The translations under genes were made by a program, and so were the position numbers. The notes beneath the pieces are model-generated. The model saw only the letters and a program-made list of their open reading frames with translations, had not been told where the DNA came from and made no database searches. 64,000 nucleotides of DNA from Planctomycetota bacterium (GTDB taxonomy: Bacteria > Planctomycetota > PUPC01 > JACPCR01), in NCBI GenBank assembly GCA_027625095.1, contig JAQBXN010000003.1:1-64000 (forward strand), read 5' to 3'. Shown here one piece after another: positions 16,050 to 24,644 of this stretch; within the stretch, counting starts at the first letter, position 1; each line of letters opens with the position of its first letter.

Positions 16050-18710
16050 ATGAAATTCTTAATCATCACATTTCTCTGGTTCACACCGGTTTCCGCGCAG
16101 ATGGAATTCTTCATTGCTACAGACGGCTCTGATGCAAACAGCGGCTCCAACGAAAAGCCATTCGCCTCTCTGGTGCGGGCCCGGGAGGCCATTCGGGGAC
16201 TCAAGCTCAAAGGCGAATATCCTGAGAAAGGCGTGACGGTTTTCCTACGGGGAGGGCACTACTTTCTCGACAAGACATTTGCACTGGAGCAGAAAGATTC
16301 AGGTACTGAAACGGGAGGCATCCTGTACTGCTCTTACCCGAACGAAACCGTGCGGGTCAGCGGCGCACAGCCGATCAAAGAATGGAAACCAGTCGAAGGC
16401 GACATCCTGGAACGATTGAGCCCTGACGCGAAGAAGAATGTGATGCAGGCGGACCTGAAGGCCTTGGGCATCAAAGATTTCGGAGAACTAAAACCTCGCG
16501 GGATGGGACGGCCTGGATATCCTGCCGCGCTGGAGCTGTTCTATAAAGACCGGCCGATGACCCTCGCCCGGTATCCCAACCAGGGCTGGGAAAAGGTCGC
16601 AGCCACTCCCGCAGGCAAGGACGGTGGCAAGTTTGGGTATTCGGGAGATCGGCCAGGGGGATGGGCCGGGCAGGATGTCTGGGTGCACGGTTACTGGACC
16701 TGGGATTGGGCGGATTCTTACGAAAGTGTGAAACACATAGACACGGACGGCAAGCTCATTGAAACCCATCCTCCGCACGGCATATACGGTTATAAGAAAG
16801 GGAGCCGCTTCTATTACCTCAATGTTCTCGAAGAACTGGATTCGTCAGGTGAATGGTACCTGGATCGTTCGTCGGGCATTCTCTACTTCTGGCCACCGGC
16901 GCAGATCGGACAGAATGATGCCTATGTCTCGCTCACGGAGGGGCTGGTAGATATGGCATCCGCGTCCAACATCCAGCTAAGGGGAATCACCTTCGAGGGT
17001 TGCCGTGGGACCGCGGTGGTTGTTCAGGGTGGTGAGAATATTCGCGTCTCGCGGAGTGTCTTCCGCAACATCGGAAACAAGGCTGTAAGTGTAAGTGCCG
17101 GCAAGAATCACGGAATAGTTGGCTGCGATATTTCGGAGACCGGTGATGGCGGGATCGTGCTCAGTGGCGGTGATCGAAACACCCTGACTTCTGCCGGTCA
17201 TTACGCTGAAAACAATCACATCCACCATTTCAGCCGCTGGTGCCGAACTTACCGACCTGGAGTCATGGTCATCGGCGTCGGCAATCGCGTCTCGCACAAT
17301 CTGATTCACCACAGCCCGCACAACGGCATCCAGCTCGGCGGAAACGAACACCTGATCGAATTCAATGAACTCCATAATCTCTGCGAAGAGACCGGCGACG
17401 TAGGCGCGTTTTATATGGGCCGCGACTGGACGGCCCGCGGTACGGTCATCCGCCACAATTTTTTTCATCACATTTTTGGGCCATATACGCACGGGGCGAT
17501 GAGCGTATATCTTGACGACGCCGCAAGCGGGATCACCATCTATGGAAACGTATTTCTAAAGGCCAGCCGTGCCGCATTCATTGGCGGCGGCCGGGACAAC
17601 ACAGTCGAAAACAATGTGTTCGTTGACTGCCATCCTTCCGTTCACATCGATGCCCGCGGACTGACCTGGGCCAAGGACCATGTCAAGAAAGGTGGTGGAT
17701 GGCAGATGTACCAGAAGTTGGAGAGCGTGAATCACAATCAGCCTCCATACAGCGAGAAGTATCCAAAGCTGGCGACGATTCTGGACAGCGACCCGCGCGT
17801 TCCGGCCGGCAATACTGTCGTCCGGAACATCTCTTTTGGCGGCAGTTGGCTGAATCTGTCCCAAGTCAAAGAGGAGTGGGTTCACTTTGAGGACAACCTG
17901 GTGACTGAAACCGATCCGGGCTTCATGGATTTGGCCAGACTCAACTTGCAATTGAAGGAGGACTCACCCGCTTTCGAACATGGCTTCAAGAAAATTCCAT
18001 TCGAGAACATAGGCATTTACAAAGACGAACTCCGTGCTTCATGGCCGGTTGAGCATCCATACGACGAGGTGCGAACTGCTGAAAAGACAAGACCCGCACC
18101 GAAATTCCAGAAGGGACCTCCGCCCGTATATGAAGTTCCTCTGAAGGACGGAGCGATCAAAATCGACGGCACCTTCCATCCAGAGGAATGGTCCGTGAAA
18201 GGAAAGAAACCCCTGTTGCTCGAATACAGTTACCAGGGCCAAAAAACTTCACCCACTTCCGACGTCCAGATTATCCGAGACCAGGATGCCCTCTACGTAG
18301 CATTCAAGAACCGGGTGGCCGACAAACCTCTGAAGAAAGAGCCAAAGTGGGGCATGAACGACGCTGTCGAAATAGCGTTTCGCAAGACGGCAGGAGCGCC
18401 GACCATCGTACTGCGGGGCTTTGTCAGTGGTGCATTCGAGAGCAGCGACGAAGCTGGCGCCGCACCAGACGTTGCGAAGAAGGCTGCGTCAAATGTGGAC
18501 TACGCAGCCCAGCAGATCAGTCCCAGGGAATGGCATGCAGAGTGGCGGATTCCTTTCGCGTCCATCGATGTTGATCCTTCAAAAGATAAGCGACTCGAAT
18601 TCAATCTGACGGTTCATCAGTCAGACCAGTCAGTCTGGCTGATGTGGGTACCGACCAACGGCAACTCATGGCTTGTCGAGCGTGCGGGGAGGGTGGAGTT
18701 CAGGGATTGA
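16050..18710 (+). CDS. Secreted right-handed parallel beta-helix protein with C-terminal CBM9-like domain
   Basis: An 886-aa protein. The signal peptide (MKFLIITFLWFTPVSA) is followed by FFIATDGSDANSGSNEKPF, the typical opening of beta-helix polysaccharide-active proteins, and VFLRGGHYFLDKTFAL. From about 300 to 540 there are regular helix rungs (ENIRVSRSVFRNIGNKAVSV, GNRVSHNLIHHSPHNGIQLG). The architecture recalls GH141/GH120-type hydrolases and pectate-lyase-like folds. Residues about 690-886 (KDGAIKIDGTFHPEEWS, DALYVAFKNRVAD, NDAVEIAFR, WHAEWRIPFASI) match the CBM9-like carbohydrate-binding fold. It probably acts outside the cell on a plant or algal polysaccharide. It is the third consecutive secreted gene on this strand. 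Confidence 0.8.
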   Translation: MKFLIITFLWFTPVSAQMEFFIATDGSDANSGSNEKPFASLVRAREAIRGLKLKGEYPEKGVTVFLRGGHYFLDKTFALEQKDSGTETGGILYCSYPNETVRVSGAQPIKEWKPVEGDILERLSPDAKKNVMQADLKALGIKDFGELKPRGMGRPGYPAALELFYKDRPMTLARYPNQGWEKVAATPAGKDGGKFGYSGDRPGGWAGQDVWVHGYWTWDWADSYESVKHIDTDGKLIETHPPHGIYGYKKGSRFYYLNVLEELDSSGEWYLDRSSGILYFWPPAQIGQNDAYVSLTEGLVDMASASNIQLRGITFEGCRGTAVVVQGGENIRVSRSVFRNIGNKAVSVSAGKNHGIVGCDISETGDGGIVLSGGDRNTLTSAGHYAENNHIHHFSRWCRTYRPGVMVIGVGNRVSHNLIHHSPHNGIQLGGNEHLIEFNELHNLCEETGDVGAFYMGRDWTARGTVIRHNFFHHIFGPYTHGAMSVYLDDAASGITIYGNVFLKASRAAFIGGGRDNTVENNVFVDCHPSVHIDARGLTWAKDHVKKGGGWQMYQKLESVNHNQPPYSEKYPKLATILDSDPRVPAGNTVVRNISFGGSWLNLSQVKEEWVHFEDNLVTETDPGFMDLARLNLQLKEDSPAFEHGFKKIPFENIGIYKDELRASWPVEHPYDEVRTAEKTRPAPKFQKGPPPVYEVPLKDGAIKIDGTFHPEEWSVKGKKPLLLEYSYQGQKTSPTSDVQIIRDQDALYVAFKNRVADKPLKKEPKWGMNDAVEIAFRKTAGAPTIVLRGFVSGAFESSDEAGAAPDVAKKAASNVDYAAQQISPREWHAEWRIPFASIDVDPSKDKRLEFNLTVHQSDQSVWLMWVPTNGNSWLVERAGRVEFRD

Positions 18711-18835
18711 ATTCTGAATCCTGAATCTTCACTGTCCGCGGCTTTCAACCGTACGCTGGCCTTACTCAATTCACCGTTTACCGCATTCCCTCACACCAAT
18801 GCTGCGCGTTCACTTTCAAGAAAGCTCTCTGCTAC

Positions 18836-18857
18836 CTTAAGAATGCTCTTAAGTTTT
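18836..18857 (+). terminator. Hairpin with short T-run upstream of flagellin
   Basis: CTTAAGA (18836-18842) pairs with TCTTAAG (18847-18853) across a 4-nt loop and is followed by TTTT. It lies 126 bp past the stop of the beta-helix gene and about 110 bp before the flagellin start. It may terminate the former; an operator for the latter is the alternative. Confidence 0.4.
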
Positions 18858-18967
18858 CACTGAGCTTTCGAGAATCTGAATGCAGACCCAATTAGAAGAG
18901 GGTCTCTCCACTACTGGAGAAGCGCCCAGGGAAGGGCATATCTTCAGAATGACGAGGAGGATTTCTC

Positions 18968-19882
18968 ATGGCTTTCGGTTCAAACATAGGATTTTCGACG
19001 ACGCTTGGGGATTCATTCAGACCTGGGAGTAACATCCAGGCCATGAACGCGCTCAATAATTTGTCCGCCATCAACCGTGAGCTTTCCGTTCGGCAGCTCA
19101 GAATGGCGACGGGCAGGGCTCAGCCCCGAATGGAAGATGGCCCCTCCTTCTTCTCACTTCAGAACAAGATGCGTAACCAGGTCCGAGGCAAGCAAATGGC
19201 CTTGGATAATATCGCCGACGCTAAAGACATGCTTTCTCTTGGAGAGCAGGGCCTCCTCCAGATCGATGACCTCCTTGGCACCATGCGTGACCTCGTGGTT
19301 CGTGGCGGAAACGATACGCTCACCGCTGAGCAGCGTGACGACATGAACCGTGAACTCCGCTCGTTGGCAATGGCTATCGACCTCATCGCGGATACCACGG
19401 AATTCAACGAATCCGGCGCTATGCTGAATGACAGCTTCAAGGCTACCTTCCAGATCGGCCCGAATGAAACTGCAGAGGACATGCTCATGGTTCAGCTCGG
19501 CGATTTCAATGCCGGGCCCCTGGGCGTGGAACTCGGCGAGAATATTCCGGACAGTGAAGGCAACATCCCGCCATTCATCAACGTGCTCGATAACGAGAGC
19601 GCCAAGCGTTCCATCGCCCGCATCGATAACGCAGTCAATCGTGTCAAAGACCAGCTCAACGAGATCGGTGGTTTTCAACGCAAGCTGACTAGCCTGCAGA
19701 ACATCCTTTCTGCCAGCATGGCCGCTGAAGAATCGCAGGCCTCAAGATTCGGCGACGCGGATCTGGCCAAAGAACAAACAGCTATAGCACGGCTGCAGCT
19801 CATGCAGCAGTTGGCCACCCAGCAGCTTGCGGCCGCAAACATAGCACCCGCTCAGATCATTGGAGGCCTTCTCGGAGGGTAA
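18968..19882 (+). CDS. Flagellin
   Basis: The 304-aa filament protein polymerises outside the cell after export through the flagellar type III apparatus; it has no signal peptide and no cysteine. The N-terminal D0/D1 helices are clear (ALNNLSAINRELSVRQLRMATG, then QMALDNIADAKDMLSLGEQGL) and so are the C-terminal ones (ASRFGDADLAKEQTAIARLQL, QQLATQQLAAANIAPAQ). The central variable region is very short, so the outer D2/D3 domains are essentially absent. The C-terminus ends in IIGGLLGG instead of the more usual VLxLLR-type tail. A strong ribosome-binding site, AGGAGG (18955-18960), sits 7 nt before the ATG, as expected for an abundant protein. No other flagellar gene is in the window. Confidence 0.9.
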   Translation: MAFGSNIGFSTTLGDSFRPGSNIQAMNALNNLSAINRELSVRQLRMATGRAQPRMEDGPSFFSLQNKMRNQVRGKQMALDNIADAKDMLSLGEQGLLQIDDLLGTMRDLVVRGGNDTLTAEQRDDMNRELRSLAMAIDLIADTTEFNESGAMLNDSFKATFQIGPNETAEDMLMVQLGDFNAGPLGVELGENIPDSEGNIPPFINVLDNESAKRSIARIDNAVNRVKDQLNEIGGFQRKLTSLQNILSASMAAEESQASRFGDADLAKEQTAIARLQLMQQLATQQLAAANIAPAQIIGGLLGG

Positions 19883-19903
19883 CCCCCCTTAAAGGGAATT
19901 CAC

Positions 19904-19935
19904 CGGGGCCCGCCGCCCAGGCGGGCCCCGCCTCG
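19904..19935 (+). terminator. Strong GC-rich hairpin after flagellin
   Basis: An 11-bp perfect stem (19904-19914 with 920-930, GGGGCCCGCC against GGCGGGCCCC plus a closing C-G) with loop GCCCA starts 22 bp after the flagellin stop. The following CCTCGTTCTT is only weakly T-rich. It is very likely the flagellin transcript terminator. Confidence 0.75.
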
Positions 19936-20435
19936 TTCTTAAACACAGGACGGGGACAGGCGAGCATCGAAAGGCTCACCATATCTCTGAGATACAAGGC
20001 AAGGCGCGCGGGCGGCAAGTAGCTCAAAACAAAATTGCAGATGCATCGAGCCTTCTAACCCAATACTGTTCGGTTAAGATCCCATCCGGCTCGCCCAGTC
20101 CTTTCAGCATGAATCATGCTGGACCGCGAGTGTCTGGGACACAGCACAACCTCTGCCGCCATTGGGTCTGTCGATTCAATCCGATGATGCCACCGGCTTG
20201 CCCAGTGGCATCATAGAATCAACAGCCCCTCGAAAGGCAGTGGGCTTTTCAAGGTGTCGTCCAGCAAGATTTATGGGGAAAGGACAGGGCTCGCCCGGGT
20301 GGTGAGTGAGGTTACAAGCTAAAACTTCAAGGAAAGACGCTAAGAGCCTGATTTCACACCACTTAGTCCAAGAACCTTCTTCACTATCCGGGCGATTGGA
20401 TGGGGTCGTCCATTCTTAAGGGAACAGTATTGACA
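19936..20435. other. Non-coding gap between convergent genes, with two palindromes
   Basis: No gene is supported in these 500 bp. Two clear palindromes are present: CAGCATG-AAT-CATGCTG at 20105-20121, and ATGATGCCAC with GTGGCATCAT around an 11-nt loop at 20184-20214. Neither is followed by a T-run. Flagellin ends on the left and the Ala-Pro-repeat gene ends on the right, so this is a convergent 3' region. Confidence 0.5.
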
Positions 20436-21233
20436 CTACGCCAGTCGGGAAAAGACCGCTGCGGGCTGGCCAAGCAACTGTATTTTGTAAGGGATCAGAG
20501 GCATCACCGGCCGGGGAAAAGGGAAGCCGCCATGGAAACCTGGACTCACAATCGGTGGAGGTGTGGGTGTTGGTGCGGGTGTTGGTGCGGGCGCTGGTGC
20601 GGGTGCCGGTGCTGGTGTTGGCGCGGGTGATCTGAAGCATTCAGCGATGGGGTCCAGGAGAGAAAGAATCCTGTTCAAGGTGTCGAAGGAAGCCCCCGCC
20701 TTCATCTTGTTGGAAATGTCAAAATCAAAATTTGCCATCAAGGAAAAGCCTTCTCTTATTCCGGCTTTACTCTCATTCGAAAGGTTACCGAGGATCTCGA
20801 AGAGCCGATCCATATCCATCGCGCTTATTGCGCTTGCCCTACCCAGAAAAAACCGACCGACCTCGGTGAGTTCCATGCGTCTCTCGCTCGTCAGGCTCTC
20901 TGACATACCCACCCGAGAGGTATTAATCGCCACACTCAGTGACTCCAACATAATCGAAAGCTTTTCCTTGATGCTCGCCTTACTGGCAGGGGGAACAGGT
21001 GGATCGACTACAGGAGGTCGCGGAACTCGGACTTCAAAATCACTACTCCCTACCGGCTTGTTAAAAAAGTCAGTAGGTTTACCCGTGAAGGAGGGCGCTA
21101 CTGGGGAGTTTAACTCGGAGCGTATGTCTGAGCCCAGAGCCTCCCCTCCTGATTGTACCGGGTTAGTAGATCCAGTTGCGCGTGTCTGCGCAAAACTACT
21201 CACCAGAAATATATCCGTGCCTAGAATTCTCAT
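20436..21233 (-). CDS. Hypothetical protein with Ala-Pro repeat tail
   Basis: A 265-aa protein I do not recognise. The start at 21233 is set by a good ribosome-binding site (AAAGGAGG, 8 nt upstream); an upstream in-frame start at 21266 lacks one. The middle (about 80-205) is predicted helical and charged. Residues about 213-237 are an Ala-Pro run (PAPTPAPAPAPAPAPAPTPA) that ends in Pro-rich sequence, encoded by an imperfect 12-bp minisatellite at about 20560-20632. Such rigid linkers usually separate domains or span the periplasm, yet only about 30 residues follow. There is no clear signal peptide. It sits next to and converges on flagellin; a motility role is only a guess. Confidence 0.6.
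   Translation of the reverse strand: MRILGTDIFLVSSFAQTRATGSTNPVQSGGEALGSDIRSELNSPVAPSFTGKPTDFFNKPVGSSDFEVRVPRPPVVDPPVPPASKASIKEKLSIMLESLSVAINTSRVGMSESLTSERRMELTEVGRFFLGRASAISAMDMDRLFEILGNLSNESKAGIREGFSLMANFDFDISNKMKAGASFDTLNRILSLLDPIAECFRSPAPTPAPAPAPAPAPTPAPTPTPPPIVSPGFHGGFPFPRPVMPLIPYKIQLLGQPAAVFSRLA
20560..20632. repeat. Imperfect 12-bp minisatellite encoding Ala-Pro repeat
   Basis: Degenerate copies of GGTGTTGGTGCG-type units, in frame with the minus-strand gene and encoding the Ala-Pro run. The unit is a multiple of three, so copy-number change would alter length without breaking the frame. Confidence 0.6.
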
Positions 21234-21778
21234 TCCGAGATCCTCCTTTTCGGCATAAAGGGGCACCTGAAGCGCACCTGAAGCTTACTGTTGACGGGAC
21301 TTTAAATGTTGGTACGCCACGCCTCCCCGACGCTCAGCGACTGGGATTGGAGCGTACTTAACGGACACGAAAGACAGTTGCCTTCCGATACCTGAGTTTG
21401 ATTAACTCTATTATCGATAGCTGAAGTCAAACTTTAGCGGAGCCGTCAAGTTTAAGCGGAAGTTCCTCCGCCCCCATTGCCCACCTCATCCTAAGAAACC
21501 ACGGAAGAGTTTCGGCAACATGTGCTGACAGACTCGACGCGACCGTGGGCCACAACCGAAATCTCTGGCCGGAATAGCACTCCGGTACTTTTCACGGAGT
21601 GAAATTCTAAGCCGCTACAGAACATCGTCGCGTTACGAGTGCCGCAATCGAAATCGAAATACGGGAAACAAAACCGTACGTAAATAGAAGCAAAAATAGA
21701 TTGAATGTTTATACAAAATTACTACTTTGACTAAACAAAATAATCTTTTTGCCCTTTCTACTTTTTCAGAGGCACCTC
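21234..21778. other. Divergent intergenic region, AT-rich on the right
   Basis: No gene is supported in these 545 bp. The right-hand 120 bp, just before the channel-like gene, is markedly AT-rich compared with the rest of the window and probably holds its promoter. I cannot assign -35/-10 boxes with confidence. Confidence 0.4.
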
Positions 21779-22576
21779 ATGAATGCTCTAAATGTGATTC
21801 TGGCAATCGGCGCAATACTCTTCTCAAACCTGTTCGCTCAGGAAGATTTGGTGACAGACCGGCCAGACCAGACTGAATCTGCCATTGTAATTAAACCGGG
21901 ATTCTTCCAGCTTGAGGCAGGATGGACATTTACACAGGATGACGAAGCAGGAACTGAAACCGAAACGCAGGAAATCCCCGGCACACTCCTGAGAATTGGT
22001 TTGATTGACAGGGTCGAACTGAGGTTGGGCTTCTCAGGTTACACCTCCACTGAAACAGAAACAGGTGGAGTTGAAACAAGCAGCAATGGCGCCGGGGATG
22101 GTGAATTCGGAGCAAAGATCTACTTATGGGCCGAAGACGGCCTGATGCCGGAGACAGCATTGCTGGTCGGCGTGTCAGTTCCAGTCGGGAAAACCGGGAT
22201 CTCGAGTGAAGAATGGGATCCCAGCTTTCGGTTCAGCTTTGCACACACCTTATCCGAATCGTTGTCGCTGGGTTACAACCTTGGAATGGCGTGGGAGTCT
22301 GCTCAGTTGCAGGGAGGAGGCGACACAACTTTGAGTAACTTTCAGTATACGGCCGCTCTGGGGATCGGTATCAGCGATAAACTTGGTGCATTCGTTGAGC
22401 TTTTCGGCGACATCCCCATGAGCGCCACAGGAGGTGCATCCAATTCAGTGGATGGCGGATTCACGTATCTCCTTTTGGATAACCTGCAACTCGATGTAGC
22501 CAGCGGTTTTGGAATATCCAATACCGCAGACGACTGGTTTCTAGGTGTTGGAGTCTCTTGGCGTTTCCCGAATTAG
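21779..22576 (+). CDS. Outer-membrane channel-like protein (MetA-pathway-of-phenol-degradation type)
   Basis: A 265-aa exported protein of the Phenol_MetA_deg-like (PF13557-type) outer-membrane beta-barrel group. A signal peptide (MNALNVILAIGAILFSNLFA) is followed by the family start DLVTDRPDQTESAIVIKPG and FFQLEAGWTF. Amphipathic beta-strands run to the C-terminus (DDWFLGVGVSWRFPN), which ends with an aromatic residue two positions from the end, as outer-membrane barrels often do. The ATG at 21779 is chosen over a TTG at 21749. The substrate is unknown; many family members are only called putative transporters. It stands alone. Confidence 0.75.
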   Translation: MNALNVILAIGAILFSNLFAQEDLVTDRPDQTESAIVIKPGFFQLEAGWTFTQDDEAGTETETQEIPGTLLRIGLIDRVELRLGFSGYTSTETETGGVETSSNGAGDGEFGAKIYLWAEDGLMPETALLVGVSVPVGKTGISSEEWDPSFRFSFAHTLSESLSLGYNLGMAWESAQLQGGGDTTLSNFQYTAALGIGISDKLGAFVELFGDIPMSATGGASNSVDGGFTYLLLDNLQLDVASGFGISNTADDWFLGVGVSWRFPN

Positions 22577-22703
22577 ATCGATCGGCCAGGTGAAGATTTG
22601 AGGAGCAAAGTGAGGCCAGTAGCGAGGACGTCCCAGAGGAGAGTCACCTTGGATCGTCCCTACTCCTGCCGCAGTCTCTGGTCGCAACCAAATCAGGCAA
22701 ACT

Positions 22704-23774
22704 CTATCGGCGCGTTCTATCCACGTCCTGATCTTTCAGCCGGCCAAAGAGGATCCTGCCGGAGTCCCTTTGCAGGACGCTGCTGATAGTGATGACGACG
22801 TCAGTTCCGATGTGGTTGCTACCGCTCTCCACGACCACCATAGTGCCATCGCTTAGATAGCCGATAGCCTGTCCGTCTGATTCGCCTGGCTTCACGAGCG
22901 GAATAAGGACGTCTTCCCCTGGGATCACGACCGGACGCAATGCGTTCGCCAATTCGTTCATGTTCAGTACTTCAATTCCTTCGAGCTTCGCAATCTTTTC
23001 CAGCGGTGAGTCAGTAGTAATGATCCTGCTGCCCTGCCGTTTGGCGAGTGACACCAGGCGACTGTCCACGGCCATCGATTCTTCGTTTTCCTTATCCTCA
23101 TGAATTCGGATGGAGATACGCGGGCTGTTCTGCAGCCGATTCAGGATGTCCAGGCCGCGCCTTCCCCGCATACGTTTCTGCCGATCACTGGAGTCGGCAA
23201 TCATTTGAAGTTCGTCTAGGACGAATCGCGGAATCAAGATCGGCACATCAAGGAATCTCGTCTCAATCAGGTCGGCAATCCGGCCATCGACAATCGCGCT
23301 CGTATCAAGGAGAAGCGGGGTCGGGCCACGCTGTTCTCTCTGAAATTCAACATATGGGATGACAAAGTTGAACTGATCTCGAGTCTTGAAAATCGTCGCT
23401 ATACCCAGATAGCAGAAGATACATGAGAGGGACAATCGAATGATCGGCCCAAAGGAGTCATCCTGCACCGGCGTCAAGAGAAGCGCGACAATACTGTAGG
23501 CGAGGTTAGCAACAAGAAATCCGGCCAGCAGGCCGAACAGCACACTTGAGAGGACAGAAATCGATACCCGTCCAAATCCGACTTCAAAGGCGAGCATGAT
23601 TAGATAAATGCCTACGCCTGCCAGGGTGCACCAGTAAAGTGAGGGCGGATCCATCCTGGCATTTTGAAACACCTTAATCAGCGTCGTGCTGTTCAGAAAC
23701 ACCCCGGCCTGCCAGCCAGCCCCGGTGAAAATCAACAGAAAAATTGCTCGAATAACGTGGATGCCCATGTCCAT
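22704..23774 (-). CDS. Membrane-anchored PIN-TRAM domain protein, YacL-like
   Basis: A 356-aa protein. The N-terminal 135 residues hold about four membrane segments. A PIN nuclease domain follows (about 150-260) with the acidic residues in LLLDTSAIVDGRIADL, FVLDELQMIADSSD and TTDSPLEKIAKLEGI. A C-terminal TRAM domain (about 285-350) includes GQAIGYLSDGTMVVVESGS. This order matches the YacL/PIN-TRAM family of Gram-positive bacteria, which also occurs in planctomycete-like genomes. Function is unproven: likely membrane-tethered RNA cleavage. It is transcribed divergently from the next gene, with a 246-bp shared upstream region. Confidence 0.85.
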   Translation of the reverse strand: MDMGIHVIRAIFLLIFTGAGWQAGVFLNSTTLIKVFQNARMDPPSLYWCTLAGVGIYLIMLAFEVGFGRVSISVLSSVLFGLLAGFLVANLAYSIVALLLTPVQDDSFGPIIRLSLSCIFCYLGIATIFKTRDQFNFVIPYVEFQREQRGPTPLLLDTSAIVDGRIADLIETRFLDVPILIPRFVLDELQMIADSSDRQKRMRGRRGLDILNRLQNSPRISIRIHEDKENEESMAVDSRLVSLAKRQGSRIITTDSPLEKIAKLEGIEVLNMNELANALRPVVIPGEDVLIPLVKPGESDGQAIGYLSDGTMVVVESGSNHIGTDVVITISSVLQRDSGRILFGRLKDQDVDRTRR

Positions 23775-24020
23775 TACCTTTCAGAATAATGCCTGGCTTC
23801 GCATATTTACAAGTCGGCACAATTCCCCATCCCCAAACTGCTCTTGTGGCCACTGATAATCGGCCATTGACTTGCCAGGACACTCGGTCGCCAATTTAAC
23901 CAAGCCAGATCCCTAGTCAATCTTCAGATGGCCAATTCGATTGGCCCCCGTTCCTGCCGCCTGCGCATGTTGTCAAACTCTTTTGTAGAATCCCGGCTTT
24001 AATCTGCCCAGGAGTATCCC

Positions 24021-24518
24021 GTGCCGGAAAGCATTTTTCAAAAGTTCACCGAGCAGGATGTATCCAATTGGGTGAACATGTTCGCGGTGGTCGTGCTCGT
24101 CCTCTGCCCGGTCTGCGGGGCGCTTTACGGCAAGGTTCTTGGTCATCTTCAGCGCTACCTGATCCTTGGATTGATGATCGGCTTGATAGGCCCGCTGAGC
24201 GCTCTCTCGTGGCATATCGTAGATGCCAGGACCAGTTACTGGGATCACAAGTATCAAGAGCAGAATCCGGAAATGAAACCGCGCCTGCTCTGGCCGGTTG
24301 TCGGTACCGCAAAACTGGACTCACTCTCAAACCTCGGCATCCTTGTTGTCGGTTTCGTTATTGGCGGCACCCTCTGCGGAGTGGGCGCAGGGCTTACTCT
24401 TCAATGGCTGGACCGAAAGTTTCCGATAGACACACCTGAAGAGGAAGAGGTAAAAGAACCTGAAGATGAGGTTAAGTCGGAGCCGGATTTGACAGAGGAC
24501 GATTCAGAAAACAGCTAA
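24021..24518 (+). CDS. Small membrane protein with acidic C-terminal tail, function unknown
   Basis: A 165-aa protein starting at GTG 24021, preceded by AGGAG 8 nt upstream. Three hydrophobic segments are visible (about 18-37, 44-64 and 102-125). The last 30 residues are almost entirely acidic (PEEEEVKEPEDEVKSEPDLT). I do not recognise a family. It precedes the ThiF-pgpA pair on the same strand by 126 bp and might share a transcript, but nothing in the sequence connects the functions. Confidence 0.65.
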   Translation: MPESIFQKFTEQDVSNWVNMFAVVVLVLCPVCGALYGKVLGHLQRYLILGLMIGLIGPLSALSWHIVDARTSYWDHKYQEQNPEMKPRLLWPVVGTAKLDSLSNLGILVVGFVIGGTLCGVGAGLTLQWLDRKFPIDTPEEEEVKEPEDEVKSEPDLTEDDSENS

Positions 24519-24644
24519 AGCAAACGGTCAAGACAGAAACGAATCAGGCTACAAACGCGAAGGAGTAAGTAGCCTTCAGCCTCCTCCCGCTTGGAAACCA
24601 GAACTACAATTATTCACAACCGCAATCGCGACCGAGCGACGAAC

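Noticed and set aside
20400..20630. Plus-strand frame ending in a Cys/Trp/Gly run
   Set aside because: It is the antisense reading of the Ala-Pro minisatellite; the minus-strand gene has the better ribosome-binding site and composition.
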